Below are positions 53,570 to 63,204 of a DNA stretch of 64,000 nucleotides, piece after piece (position 1 is the stretch's first letter; each line of letters opens with the position of its first letter). Made by a program: the position numbers and the translations under genes. Below the pieces are notes generated by a model, which ran no database searches, had not been told where the DNA came from, and saw only the letters and a program-made list of their open reading frames with translations. The stretch is from JAZDLX01 sp964538455 (GTDB taxonomy: Bacteria > Electryoneota > Electryoneia > Electryoneales > Electryoneaceae), in NCBI GenBank assembly GCA_964538455.1, contig CAZIDZ010000002.1, forward strand, positions 170,959 to 234,958, written 5' to 3'.

Positions 53570-54940
53570 TTGCATTCATCCACTTCCCCGCTCAAGAGGT
53601 GGTACTTTCCCGCAGGAAACCGTGTTGTGGTGGTGCCGTTGGCGATTTTCATCGCGGCGGTTTCGCTCCTTTGTCCAACGCGAACCTTCTCCCAAACCAG
53701 TGGACAGGATGTTTCGATGGTGGCGCAGAATGGGTATCTCTACGCGCTGTCGGAAGATGGGTTCCTGACCACTGCTCGACTCTCCGATTCAGGTAAGCTG
53801 TGGTTCACCTCCAGGGTGAGCCTCGGATCGCTTGGTTCGGAGCTTGCGCTCGACGGCGACAGCCTATATGCAGCGTTGGGAAACGAGGGGTTCGTGATCC
53901 TGGGCCTTGCGGATCCTGCTCATCCCGCCGTACGCGTACAAAATTCGGATTCCGCCGCCTTTCACATCGTCGCCGCAGGCAGCAACATGTTTATCGCAGA
54001 GGGCACGACAGTTACCCGGATTGACGTATCGGACGCCCAAGCCCTGCAATTCACAGGGTGTCGTACGGGGTCAAAGACGGTCGAGGCCATCGCGCCGCTT
54101 TCGGAGGACAGGCTGCTGGTCGCAAGCTCGGCGGGTCTGGAAGTGCTCGATGCGGTGGCTGCCGACACGCTTCCGACCATCGCGACGGAAGCAACGTACC
54201 CGCCGCGTCATCTCGCGGTTGATGGATCGACAGTCTACGCCAATTCGGACGGATATTGGGAATCCGAGTTCAGTTATGTCTCGGAAGAGGGATTCATCGT
54301 GTACGACCTCACCGATCCGTCCAATCCCCAGGCTGTCGGCTATCATGGAACACCTACGGGCAGCGAGTCCTACCTCAACGAGCTTGACTACACCGGGCTG
54401 GTTCCAAACGGCACCCATGTATACGCCGCATTTGATTACTACGGGGACGTTGATACGGACGCCTGGGGAATTCGCGTGATGGATGTTTCGACGCCATCGT
54501 CCCCGGCCGTCGGAGTCGATGCCCTGTTGGATACAACCGTGACTGCGGAGGTGATGGAGAATGGCTATCTGATCGTGGAGGCGGCCGGGGTCCTGCGCGT
54601 GTTCGACCTCACCGATCCTGCGCACCCTGCCGAAACGTCTACGTTGTCCGTACCAGAGATCGTGACAGCTACGCCCCGCTCGCCCATGCTCGTTCAGGCG
54701 TGGCCCAATCCCTTCAATCCTTCGTTGAACATTGCGTTTACGCTGGAGCAGACCTCGACGATACGCCTGGGACTGGTAAACGTCCTCGGCCAGACCGTTT
54801 GGAGCCGCGATGTTGGCCGGATGGGTGCGGGCTGGCACCGATTCAACATTCAGCCGGACCGTCTCTCCAGCGGAGTTTACTTGCTGCGAGTGAGCGGTGA
54901 CGCCTTCAACGCGGTGCGCAAGGTGCAACTGATCCGGTAG
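53570..54940 (+). CDS. Secreted LVIVD-repeat propeller with T9SS-type sorting domain
   Basis: A 456-residue protein with a signal sequence (VVVVPLAIFIAAVSLLCPTR). The body (about 45-370) has LVIVD-type propeller repeats such as YAALGNEGFVILGLADPAHP, EEGFIVYDLTDPSNPQAVGY and GVLRVFDLTDPAHPAETSTL. The last 80 residues form a C-terminal sorting domain (LVQAWPNPFNPSLNIAFTL, LSSGVYLLRVSG, final KVQLIR). The start is a TTG and is uncertain. It is divergent from one ASST-fold gene and 41 bases upstream of the other, suggesting a shared surface function. Confidence 0.8.
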   Translation: MHSSTSPLKRWYFPAGNRVVVVPLAIFIAAVSLLCPTRTFSQTSGQDVSMVAQNGYLYALSEDGFLTTARLSDSGKLWFTSRVSLGSLGSELALDGDSLYAALGNEGFVILGLADPAHPAVRVQNSDSAAFHIVAAGSNMFIAEGTTVTRIDVSDAQALQFTGCRTGSKTVEAIAPLSEDRLLVASSAGLEVLDAVAADTLPTIATEATYPPRHLAVDGSTVYANSDGYWESEFSYVSEEGFIVYDLTDPSNPQAVGYHGTPTGSESYLNELDYTGLVPNGTHVYAAFDYYGDVDTDAWGIRVMDVSTPSSPAVGVDALLDTTVTAEVMENGYLIVEAAGVLRVFDLTDPAHPAETSTLSVPEIVTATPRSPMLVQAWPNPFNPSLNIAFTLEQTSTIRLGLVNVLGQTVWSRDVGRMGAGWHRFNIQPDRLSSGVYLLRVSGDAFNAVRKVQLIR

Positions 54941-54981
54941 TCCTCGGGAAGACAAAAGCTCTCAAGATATGGGGAGGAAGC

Positions 54982-56823
54982 ATGAAACGTTTTGGGATCG
55001 TTCTTATCTCCAGCTTTCTGCTGGCGAGTGTTGCGATGGCTCAGTACTCTCTGACAGAAATCGACTCACCATTGAACGAGGTGGCGCTACCGAGTGATTT
55101 CATCACGCCGATCGATTTTACGGTTGATGCAGACAGTGTTGCTCCCGGCTATGTTTATTTTGACGTGCAGCTGCTGGGATTTGGACCGGCGCTGCCGGTG
55201 GTGGGTTATACCGAGATCGTGGACAACGAGGGGAACATCCGGTATTTCGACCGTGCGACCGACGGCAATTACACCCACAATTTCCAACCCTTTGATAACG
55301 CCCACCTGATCGGATACGACATCAACGGCGCAATCATTTCAACCCAGTATGTCCTCGTGGATACGAATTTCGTGCCGGTGGATACCATCTCCGCTCCTCA
55401 AATCGATGATCACTACTACCGCATCGACACGCACGAGTTTCTCATCGACGATGACGGGTACTACTGGATCGAAGCGCACTACGATTCCGTGATGGATATG
55501 TCGCAGTACTTTGAAGGCGCGTCTACTGAATTTGATGTGGGCGCCGATGCAATCATGAAACTCGATCCCGTGACCCACGACGCGGTGTGGACCTGGAAGA
55601 GCCTCGATCACCTGGATGAGATCCCCTTCACCGACAGCTACGACACGACGAGGTGGATAACAAATATGCAAGGCAATCCGGCTACGTCCGGCGAACATCT
55701 CCACACCAACGCCATCGAGGTGGATACTGATGGAAACATCCTGATATCCAACCGTTTCACCAGCACCGTGGCCAAAATTCGCGTGGACCCCGGACAGCCG
55801 GATGACGGCGATGTGATGTGGAAACTCGGCGGCGGCCCCGGCAACCAGTTCACTTTCCTTGGGACGACGCCGGACAGCGCCTTCGACGCCCAGCATGACG
55901 TCCGCAGGTGGCCCAACGGCGAAATCTCCGTCTATGACAACGGCACCGGCGCGTCGGATTCCAGCCTCGCGAAGTATTTCGTCGTGGATGAAGACAACAT
56001 GACGGCGGAGATGGTCTGGCACTATCACCGGCCAAACATGACCCAGGGTTATTCCTTTGCCACCGGGAGCAACCGCCGCCTGGACAATGGCAATACAATC
56101 ATCTGTTGGGGATACGGTACCGATTACGCCGTCACCGAAGTAACACCGAGCGGAAACATCGTTTGGGAAATCAATTTCAATCAATATCCCGGCTACTTCG
56201 GTGGCTACCCGACTCAGTATCGTGCGTTCAGATCCACGATGCTCGGCACCGCCTACATACCTTACGTTGTGGCGAACCGCGACACCAACCGTGCTGAGTT
56301 GACGATGAACTGGTTCGGCCACACGGATGTGGACAGCTTCTTTGTCGAAGTGGCGAACGCCACAGATGAAGTGTTCATACCTCTTGGTGGCGTGGATTCC
56401 GCGAAGGTCTGGTTGAACGGTCTGGTTGACGGCGAAACCTACATGGTTCGCATCAAAGCCAAGACCACCGAAGGTGCGATGAGCGACTATTCTCGCGTCT
56501 GGACCTTCACGATGCCGGTGCTGAACGGCGTCGCCGAGCGCATCGTCAGCATCCCGGGTACATTCAAACTCGGGCTCGCCTACCCGAATCCGTTCAACCC
56601 GTCAACGATCGTCCCGGTTCACCTGAGCAAAACCGGCAGGCTTGAGCTGCGTGTCTTCGACGTTCTCGGCCGCCAGGTTGCCGTGCTTCAGAACGGTACG
56701 GTCAGCGCCGGCGATCACCGCTATACGTTCAACGCGGCCAATCTCTCCAGCGGTGTCTATTTCGTCCGGGCACAGCTTGAGAACGGTACCGTTCAAACTC
56801 GCCGGATTGTGCTTGTCCGGTAA
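54982..56823 (+). CDS. Secreted arylsulfotransferase-fold protein, second paralogue, with T9SS-type sorting domain
   Basis: A 613-residue protein with a signal peptide (GIVLISSFLLASVAMAQ). The ASST propeller spans about 45-435 with DTHEFLIDDDGYYWIEAHYD, EHLHTNAIEVDTDGNILISN and FDAQHDVRRWPNGEISVYDN, the same histidine positions as in the 51280 paralogue. A fibronectin-like segment and a sorting domain follow (LGLAYPNPFNPSTIVPVHL, LSSGVYFVRAQL, final RIVLVR). GGGGAGGAAGC precedes the ATG. A strong terminator follows. It is more compact than the first paralogue, lacking the N-terminal Ig-like region. Confidence 0.85.
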   Translation: MKRFGIVLISSFLLASVAMAQYSLTEIDSPLNEVALPSDFITPIDFTVDADSVAPGYVYFDVQLLGFGPALPVVGYTEIVDNEGNIRYFDRATDGNYTHNFQPFDNAHLIGYDINGAIISTQYVLVDTNFVPVDTISAPQIDDHYYRIDTHEFLIDDDGYYWIEAHYDSVMDMSQYFEGASTEFDVGADAIMKLDPVTHDAVWTWKSLDHLDEIPFTDSYDTTRWITNMQGNPATSGEHLHTNAIEVDTDGNILISNRFTSTVAKIRVDPGQPDDGDVMWKLGGGPGNQFTFLGTTPDSAFDAQHDVRRWPNGEISVYDNGTGASDSSLAKYFVVDEDNMTAEMVWHYHRPNMTQGYSFATGSNRRLDNGNTIICWGYGTDYAVTEVTPSGNIVWEINFNQYPGYFGGYPTQYRAFRSTMLGTAYIPYVVANRDTNRAELTMNWFGHTDVDSFFVEVANATDEVFIPLGGVDSAKVWLNGLVDGETYMVRIKAKTTEGAMSDYSRVWTFTMPVLNGVAERIVSIPGTFKLGLAYPNPFNPSTIVPVHLSKTGRLELRVFDVLGRQVAVLQNGTVSAGDHRYTFNAANLSSGVYFVRAQLENGTVQTRRIVLVR

Positions 56824-56844
56824 ACCAAGACGGTTTGGAGATTC

Positions 56845-56876
56845 AAAGGGCTTCGCTTTCGGCGAAGCCCTTTTTC
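56845..56876. terminator. Strong bidirectional terminator
   Basis: AAAGGGCTTCGC (56845-56856) and GCGAAGCCCTTT (56862-56873) form a 12-bp stem with a five-base loop, followed by TTTTTC on the plus strand. It lies between two convergent genes and could serve both, because the minus strand also ends in a T-rich flank. Confidence 0.92.
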
Positions 56877-56910
56877 TTATTTCCAAAGATCGGGCTAGAA
56901 GCGAATTCAA

Positions 56911-59328
56911 TCACTCGTTTCGCAGTTCATTCACTGGATTGTTGTTGGCTGCCTGAAGCGCCTGGGTCCCCGTTGTGAGAAACGTGAGAACGATAGCCGC
57001 GAGAAGGGTCAGAACGAATGGCACCGAATTCAGTTCAACCTTATACGCAAACTGGTTCAACCAGCTTCGAAGTGCGAAAAGTGCAAACGGTACTTCGAGA
57101 AGGAACGCGATTCCGGTGAGGACGAGATATTCCCTGACGATCATAGCCGCCAGTTTGTCCGAAGAGGCCCCGAGGACTTTTCGAATCGCAATCTCCCTGC
57201 GACGCTGTTCGACAGTGAATGTTGCCAGCGCCAGCAACCCAAGGCTGGCGATGAAAATGGCCACGATTGAGAAGAAATCGAGCATCTTGGTCAACTGCAA
57301 TTCCGTGCCATACATGCTGTTGAATTCTTCGTCGACGAATTTGAGGTTGAGGGGCAGGTCGGAGGAAAAGTCTTTCCAGATGTCCTTCATTGCCGTCATG
57401 ATTTCAGGGATTCGTTCCGGTTGCAATCTGAAAAACACATATACAGGCTGCCCCTGTACCGGTTCCATCGCAAGCGGTCTGATCTCATTGTACATCGACT
57501 GGAAGTGGAAATCCCTCACCACGCCGACAATCACCTTCCGTTGATATTTAAATGTGTTGCTGATGGAGGGCCGCTCAATGATCTTCCCAATGGGATGCTC
57601 CAGGCCGAGGCGCTTAACAGCTGCTTCGTTGAGGATAATGGCGTCGGTGGAATCCGTGGACATGCCCGGTTGAAAATTGCGGCCTTCCACGATTTTCATT
57701 TCGAAAACCGGGATGAAATTAAAATCGACAGGATATACATTCAGCAGTTCAGTTTGATCGTCCGGCGTACCCGGAACATGGTGAAGTAGATCCGTTCCGA
57801 TTCTATAGGGAGGATAATCGGCTGCTGTGGTCGCAAGAACCCCGCTAACTTTCATCATCTCGTCCTGAAACAATTCATGTCTTGTCATCAAGTCCCAGTT
57901 AGACAACCTAACGGCGACCATCTGGTCCTTGTTGAATCCAAGATCGGCGGTGAACAGGAAATGCATCTGTTTCATCACCACGACCGTCCCGACAATCAAC
58001 AGCATGGATATACTGAACTGGAGCACGACCAGCAGCGAGCGCAATTTGGTACCCCTGATCCCTCCAGCCTCGTCCCGACGCAGCATTGAAAGAGGTTGGA
58101 GGCGAGCGAGAACAAATGCGGGGTAGATGCCGGCGGCGATACCTGTGGCGAATGACAATAGAAGGATCGATCCTATCTGGACGGGTGTCTTAAGGAAGTA
58201 AACTTCGAGATTCATGTTGAAAATAGTGTCAACAGGCCTGAGCAATAATTTGACAATAAGAAGTGCGACGATCGCCGATGCCAACGTGACGACAACCGAT
58301 TCGATCATGAATTTTGCCATTAAATGACCGCGTGTCGCACCGAGTGTCTTGCTTATCCCCACCGACCTTGCCCGCACGGTCGCTCTCGAAGTGGCGAGGT
58401 TGATGTAATTCAGCACGGCAATGACAAGAATGAAGATTCCAACCATACCGAGCAGTGAAACCATCAGCCGCGAGTTGTTCGTTTCACCCCAGATTGAGGA
58501 TTCGAAGCTTGGATCGAGGTGTATGCTTCTTAATGGTCGCAGGCCCGCGCTCAGGTCTTTTGTACCGGTTGCTGCGATGAAACCCTGCAAATGATTGAGG
58601 CAGGTGGAGTTGATCAGACTCACAAGGTTTCGTACGTCCGTTTTCCTGTCGACCATGAAATAGGTCGGGAATAAATTGTTGCCGCCCCAGTCTATATCGT
58701 CGCTTCTTCCAAGCGAAGTCCATGAGCGCAAGACGTTGATTCTTGGTAAATGAGTGGGATAGTCGCTCTGTTTGAATACACCGGTTACGGTGGCCTTCCG
58801 GCCGCTGGTCGGGAAGGTGATTTCCCTACCGACAGCATTGATACTGCCGAAGTATTTTATCGCGGCGTCATCGGAAAGGACGATAGAACCAGGCAGGGTC
58901 AACATTGTGCGAGGATCACCTGCAAGGATAGGATAATCAAAGAATTGGAAGAAGGTGGAATCTGCAAAAGTAAAATTGGATTCGGTGAAGGTGTTATTCC
59001 CGGCACGCAACACCAATTCAACGTTCCTCGTGAGAAGACGAAGAAATCGATCAATCCCGCTGATTTCACTGGCAATTCCGGGCCCCATCGGGCTTGAGGC
59101 TGTGTGCAGCCTTATTTCGGGCTGATCTCCAATTTTAGCCCTTAGGGTCAATTGGAAAATTCGATTCGCGTTGGTAAACCGGGAATCATAGCTGGTTTCG
59201 TGATGGACGTATAACGCGATGAGCAGAAAAGCCGCAAGGCCAATGGCCAATCCAGCAATGTTGATGATGCTGTAAAACAGGCTCTTGCGCTGATTACGGA
59301 AGAATTGAAGCAGCATCTGGGCAAGCAT
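56911..59328 (-). CDS. ABC transporter permease, MacB/FtsX type (paralogue)
   Basis: An 805-residue membrane protein of the same design as 9710-12136. TM1 is KSLFYSIINIAGLAIGLAAF, followed by a MacB-type periplasmic domain, a first FtsX unit with RATVRARSVGISKTLGATRG, a second periplasmic domain and a last FtsX unit with RRREIAIRKVLGASSDKLAA. It ends NNPVNELRNE, compared with TNPADSIRYE in the paralogue. No ATPase lies next to it. Substrate is unknown; a place beside secreted propellers does not by itself imply a link. Confidence 0.9.
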   Translation of the reverse strand: MLAQMLLQFFRNQRKSLFYSIINIAGLAIGLAAFLLIALYVHHETSYDSRFTNANRIFQLTLRAKIGDQPEIRLHTASSPMGPGIASEISGIDRFLRLLTRNVELVLRAGNNTFTESNFTFADSTFFQFFDYPILAGDPRTMLTLPGSIVLSDDAAIKYFGSINAVGREITFPTSGRKATVTGVFKQSDYPTHLPRINVLRSWTSLGRSDDIDWGGNNLFPTYFMVDRKTDVRNLVSLINSTCLNHLQGFIAATGTKDLSAGLRPLRSIHLDPSFESSIWGETNNSRLMVSLLGMVGIFILVIAVLNYINLATSRATVRARSVGISKTLGATRGHLMAKFMIESVVVTLASAIVALLIVKLLLRPVDTIFNMNLEVYFLKTPVQIGSILLLSFATGIAAGIYPAFVLARLQPLSMLRRDEAGGIRGTKLRSLLVVLQFSISMLLIVGTVVVMKQMHFLFTADLGFNKDQMVAVRLSNWDLMTRHELFQDEMMKVSGVLATTAADYPPYRIGTDLLHHVPGTPDDQTELLNVYPVDFNFIPVFEMKIVEGRNFQPGMSTDSTDAIILNEAAVKRLGLEHPIGKIIERPSISNTFKYQRKVIVGVVRDFHFQSMYNEIRPLAMEPVQGQPVYVFFRLQPERIPEIMTAMKDIWKDFSSDLPLNLKFVDEEFNSMYGTELQLTKMLDFFSIVAIFIASLGLLALATFTVEQRRREIAIRKVLGASSDKLAAMIVREYLVLTGIAFLLEVPFALFALRSWLNQFAYKVELNSVPFVLTLLAAIVLTFLTTGTQALQAANNNPVNELRNE

Positions 59329-59551
59329 ATTGGGCCCCCTGGATAAACACCCGGCCCATAGAACTCTGCAATTAGACCTGGATAATTAGCACGAGGTTTC
59401 AGCTAGGTCGGGGGCTGATTCAGAAAATGACCGCTTCGTTTCGTTGTGCTTTAAAAGCAACGGGTTACGATGGAAGTTAGTCGGGTTTTCGTTTTTTGAC
59501 GAGCCAACTTTTCAAGCGTCAGCGCTAGCCGGAGGATATTACCCACCCGTT

Positions 59552-61075
59552 TCAATAATCCTTTTTCAGCATTAGCGCCAGCGGTATCCCAGCGATTACG
59601 ATGAATCCGCCAATGACAAATCCATTCTCGAAGCCGAGCACCGTCGCGTTGATCGAAATGATCCGGTCGGCGATCATCGATCCGAGCGAGGAGAGAGAGG
59701 CGAGTGATTGGTGGGTTTGCATCGCGAGGGCAGCCGTCGTATGGCCGGAAAAATGCTGAAATCGCTGGCTTTGGGGCGCCAGTGCAGTTCCGATGTGTAC
59801 GGAATGCCGCAGGACGGAGTCGGTGACGAAAGTGTTCAGCATGGCGATGCCGAAGGAGCCGCCGACACGTTGCGCGACATTGAGGAAACTCGATGCGGTC
59901 GCCACCTTGTCGCGGGGCACCGCGTTGATCGCGGTGGTCATCAGAGGGGCCATCATCAATGCCAGCCCGACACCGCGTATCAACTGAGGGCCGATGATCA
60001 TGAGTCCGCTCGAACGGGGTTCAAGGTGGCCGTAGAGGATTAGTGATACCGCGGTCAGCATCGCCCCGATGGCGACCAGCCACCCCGGGTTGTACTTGTC
60101 CGAAAGACGTCCTGCGACCGGCATCATTGCCCCCACCGCCACCGCCCCGGGCATCATCCACAGGCCGGTCTGAATCGTCGTGTAGCCGACGACGCTTTCA
60201 AGGAAAATGGGCAGCAGGAAAACTCCGCCGAAAAGCCCCACGGCGCGGAACAGGGCGAGAATCATCGAGAGCGAATAATTGCGGTAGCGGAACAGCGATA
60301 GATCGAGCAGGGGTTTTGCAATGCTCTTTTCGACGCTGATGAACATCACGGTGCCGATGAAGGAGAGAATCATGTAGGTGCGGATCAAGCCTGAATCCCA
60401 CCCCTTTTCCTGGCCCTTGGAAAGCGCGAGCAAACCGCCGATCAACGCCATTGAGAGGAAGAGAAAGCCCCACCAGTCGAAGGGTCGGCGTTCTCTTGCT
60501 GATTCGCTGTCGCTTCGCATCACGGCAATCGCGAGCAGCAGGGTGATCACCCCTATCGGCAGGTTCACCGAGAAGATCGTCCGCCAGCTGAACCAATCCG
60601 TCAGGTAGCCGCCGAGGGTCGGACCCAAGGCGGGGCCGATCATGATCCCGGTGCCCCAGAGGCCGAGCGCGCGCCCACGTTCGCGCGGTTCAAACAGGTC
60701 GGCGATAATCGCCATCCCCACCGGCTGGATCGCACCGCCGCCGACCGCCTGGAGAACCCGCGCGACGATCAGGCTGTTGTAACTCCAGGAGAGGGCGCAC
60801 GCCGCCGATCCTAGCGTGAACATCGCGAGTGCAGCGACGTACAGGGCCTTATGCCCGACACGGCTGACAAACCATCCAACGAGGGGCATCGCCACGGCCG
60901 AGGCGAGCATGAAGCCTGTGGCCACCCACTCGATCTGGTTTCGATTTACCCCGAAGGTGCTCATCATGTGGGGCAGGGCGACGTTGACGATGCTGGAGTC
61001 CAGAATCGCCATGAAGGTGCCCAACATGACGATGACGAGAACGAACCAGCGGTGGTTCGATGAATTGTCAGTCAT
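59552..61075 (-). CDS. emrB: DHA2-type MFS multidrug efflux transporter
   Basis: A 507-residue inner-membrane protein with about 14 hydrophobic segments. DHA2 marks include FMAILDSSIVNVALPHM in TM1, GWFVSRVGHKALYVAALAMF in loop 2-3, and motif C GLWGTGIMIGPALGPTLGGY in TM5. It expels hydrophobic compounds through a three-part pump with the adjacent membrane-fusion protein. Its start overlaps the end of emrA by eight bases, so translation is coupled. No outer-membrane channel gene is in this operon. Confidence 0.92.
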   Translation of the reverse strand: MTDNSSNHRWFVLVIVMLGTFMAILDSSIVNVALPHMMSTFGVNRNQIEWVATGFMLASAVAMPLVGWFVSRVGHKALYVAALAMFTLGSAACALSWSYNSLIVARVLQAVGGGAIQPVGMAIIADLFEPRERGRALGLWGTGIMIGPALGPTLGGYLTDWFSWRTIFSVNLPIGVITLLLAIAVMRSDSESARERRPFDWWGFLFLSMALIGGLLALSKGQEKGWDSGLIRTYMILSFIGTVMFISVEKSIAKPLLDLSLFRYRNYSLSMILALFRAVGLFGGVFLLPIFLESVVGYTTIQTGLWMMPGAVAVGAMMPVAGRLSDKYNPGWLVAIGAMLTAVSLILYGHLEPRSSGLMIIGPQLIRGVGLALMMAPLMTTAINAVPRDKVATASSFLNVAQRVGGSFGIAMLNTFVTDSVLRHSVHIGTALAPQSQRFQHFSGHTTAALAMQTHQSLASLSSLGSMIADRIISINATVLGFENGFVIGGFIVIAGIPLALMLKKDY

Positions 61076-62177
61076 GGCGCTGTGCGAACGCGGCTGGTTT
61101 TCCGCGATGGTGAACGTTGATGCGGATCTCCACGGACAGTCCGGGGCTCAGCGGCAGGTCGGGTAGCCGATCGATGTCGATCCGCAGAGGCACACGCTGC
61201 GAGACCTTGACGAATGTGCCGCTGACCCCTTCCGACGGCATCAGGCTGAATTGGGAATTCGTCGCCCGCAGGATGGTGCTCACCCGTCCGTTCAAATCGA
61301 GCTGCGGATAGGCGTCCACCGAAATATCCGCGTGATCGCCCACGGCTACCTTCGCCAGCTGTTTCTCTTCGATGTTGGCGGCGACATGCATTGTCGCTGG
61401 ATTCAGCAGCGTCAACACCGGCCTTCCCGGTGACGCCGCCGACCCCGGTTCGATCCAGATGCGGACGACGATGCCGTTGAACGGGGCTTTCACGTCAGCG
61501 TCCTCGAGGCTGATATGCGCCTGTCGAGCCGCTGCTTCGGCCGCCGCGAGCTGGGAACGAGCGAGCTCCACATTCTGGTTGGACACCGTCAGGTCTTCCC
61601 GGCGGGTACCGCTTTTCAAAAGCTTAAGGTGCTGCAGCGCCTCCTCGTGAGTGTGCATTACCGTTTCCCATTGGGTCCGGGCGTGATCGCGTTCGGACTC
61701 GGATACCGCCCCGGTCTTGTACAGTCCGTCTATTCGCTCCCAGTCGGAACGGGCGAGGGTTTCCTGGGCGGCGGTTTTCGCCTCGCTGGCTTCGGCCATC
61801 CGGATCTCCTCGTTGCGCGGTCCGTGAACGCTCTTTTCATTGTTTGCGGACGCCACCGCGAGTGCGGCGTGCGCCGAGGACACGGCGGCATCGGCGCGAG
61901 CGGCGGCCGCCGCAAGGGCTTCATCGTCAAGCTGAAACAGAGTTTGATCGATTTGCACTGAATCACCCTCGTGGACGAAAATCCGTTGCAGGGTTCCGCC
62001 TACCTGGGGCGCGATGTCGACCAGGTCAGCTTCGAAACGGGCGTCATCCGATTTGACATAGCCGCGCATGAAGAAAAACCAGTACACAGTGATCAGCAGT
62101 CCTACCGACCCGATCAGGCCAAGCCCGATCAGGATTGGACGCCTTCCGTTGCGCGGTGCTTTTTCCGATTCGTTCAT
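61068..62177 (-). CDS. emrA: HlyD/EmrA-family membrane fusion protein
   Basis: A 369-residue periplasmic adaptor. An N-terminal membrane anchor (ILIGLGLIGSVGLLITVYWF) is followed by a biotinyl-lipoyl-like half (VDIAPQVGGTLQRIFVHEGD), a long coiled-coil hairpin (about 95-205), the second lipoyl half (DVKAPFNGIVVRIWIEPGSA) and a beta-barrel region. It links EmrB to an outer-membrane channel. The ATG follows directly after the tetR stop (TAGATG), with AAGGAAT eight bases upstream. Confidence 0.92.
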   Translation of the reverse strand: MNESEKAPRNGRRPILIGLGLIGSVGLLITVYWFFFMRGYVKSDDARFEADLVDIAPQVGGTLQRIFVHEGDSVQIDQTLFQLDDEALAAAAARADAAVSSAHAALAVASANNEKSVHGPRNEEIRMAEASEAKTAAQETLARSDWERIDGLYKTGAVSESERDHARTQWETVMHTHEEALQHLKLLKSGTRREDLTVSNQNVELARSQLAAAEAAARQAHISLEDADVKAPFNGIVVRIWIEPGSAASPGRPVLTLLNPATMHVAANIEEKQLAKVAVGDHADISVDAYPQLDLNGRVSTILRATNSQFSLMPSEGVSGTFVKVSQRVPLRIDIDRLPDLPLSPGLSVEIRINVHHRGKPAAFAQRHD

Positions 62178-62792
62178 CTATGCAGATTCCTTATGCTTGA
62201 TCTCCGACGTCTTCCCAGGTTCCGCTCCGCTCAGAAAAAGCTCGATCAGGAGTTCGAGGTTGCGTTGTTTCTCGGGGGCGTCTCCCAGGTCGCGCACCCG
62301 TGCCCGCAGCATGCCCAGCAGGTAGAACGCGAGCACGACAGCGGGGACGTCACGCCTCAGGCGGCCCTCGTCGATCCCGTGCTTCATGATCGTGGCGAGG
62401 GCGTTGATCAGCTCCTTGCGCTTTTCCAGCCACCGCTCACGGAGCTTGCCTTTCCCGGAGATAACCCGCCCCTCCTCGATCTGGATTATCCGCATCAAAG
62501 GACGGTGCTGCTCGAAATAGGCGACAATCCGCTCGCAGGCGTCAAGCAGGCACTCGTCGAACGAGACGTCCCGTGGGACGTGCTCCTCCAGCACCATCCG
62601 AAGCTGATCGAAACTCGAAATTGCGGTCTGGAAAAAGAGGTCCTCTTTGTCCTTGAAATAGAGGTAGAGAGTCCCTTTCCCGACATGCGCCTTCTGGGCT
62701 ACTTCGTCGAGGGTGACCTGGTGAAGGTGCCGATGGCGGAGCAGCCGTTCGGCCGCGAGCATGATCTGTTGCCGTTTGTCGGAGCGTGCCAT
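62178..62792 (-). CDS. TetR/AcrR-family repressor of the efflux operon
   Basis: A 204-residue regulator. The N-terminal helix-turn-helix (about 25-47) reads VTLDEVAQKAHVGKGTLYLY, the standard TetR form, followed by FKDKEDLFFQ. The C-terminal domain is a helical ligand and dimer domain. It is the first gene of tetR-emrA-emrB. A perfect 14-bp palindrome 15 bases before its start is the likely operator, so the operon is probably auto-repressed and induced by an effluxed compound. Confidence 0.92.
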   Translation of the reverse strand: MARSDKRQQIMLAAERLLRHRHLHQVTLDEVAQKAHVGKGTLYLYFKDKEDLFFQTAISSFDQLRMVLEEHVPRDVSFDECLLDACERIVAYFEQHRPLMRIIQIEEGRVISGKGKLRERWLEKRKELINALATIMKHGIDEGRLRRDVPAVVLAFYLLGMLRARVRDLGDAPEKQRNLELLIELFLSGAEPGKTSEIKHKESA

Positions 62793-62807
62793 GACGATAC
62801 CCCCAAA

Positions 62808-62821
62808 ACTGACCGGTCAGT
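62808..62821. promoter_or_regulatory. Palindromic TetR-type operator
   Basis: ACTGACCGGTCAGT is a perfect 14-base palindrome of the form seen for many TetR/AcrR operators. It lies 15 bases upstream of the TetR start codon, where bound repressor would block transcription of tetR-emrA-emrB. The rest of 62793-63204 holds no supported gene. Confidence 0.8.
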
Positions 62822-63204
62822 ACTGTAGTTATCGGAAAGCCCTTACGCAATGGGAAGGAAAGGAGATCGGGAAAAATTGGAGCCAGCTCTTATTTGGAAA
62901 GCTTCCCGGCCAGAGTTAAAAGAAATATCGTCGATAACCATAAGATCTGGCGAGTATCCGTAAAAGCACGAATCCCCCGACATTGTCCAACAGGCTAAAC
63001 GCTTGCGTCGAATAAACAGGATCGATTGTCAAATCCGGTCCTACGTCCGGCAGCTACCCGGTTTCTCCCTTCCCAGCCATGCTCTACGTGCTCTTGCAAC
63101 GTTTTGTTCGTACATACTGGCTGTCCGTGGACGATCTCGTCCTGGCATTCGTGATTGACGGGGCGTTTCAGAAGGGGGGACAAAAAGACAGGAGCGGAGC
63201 ACGC

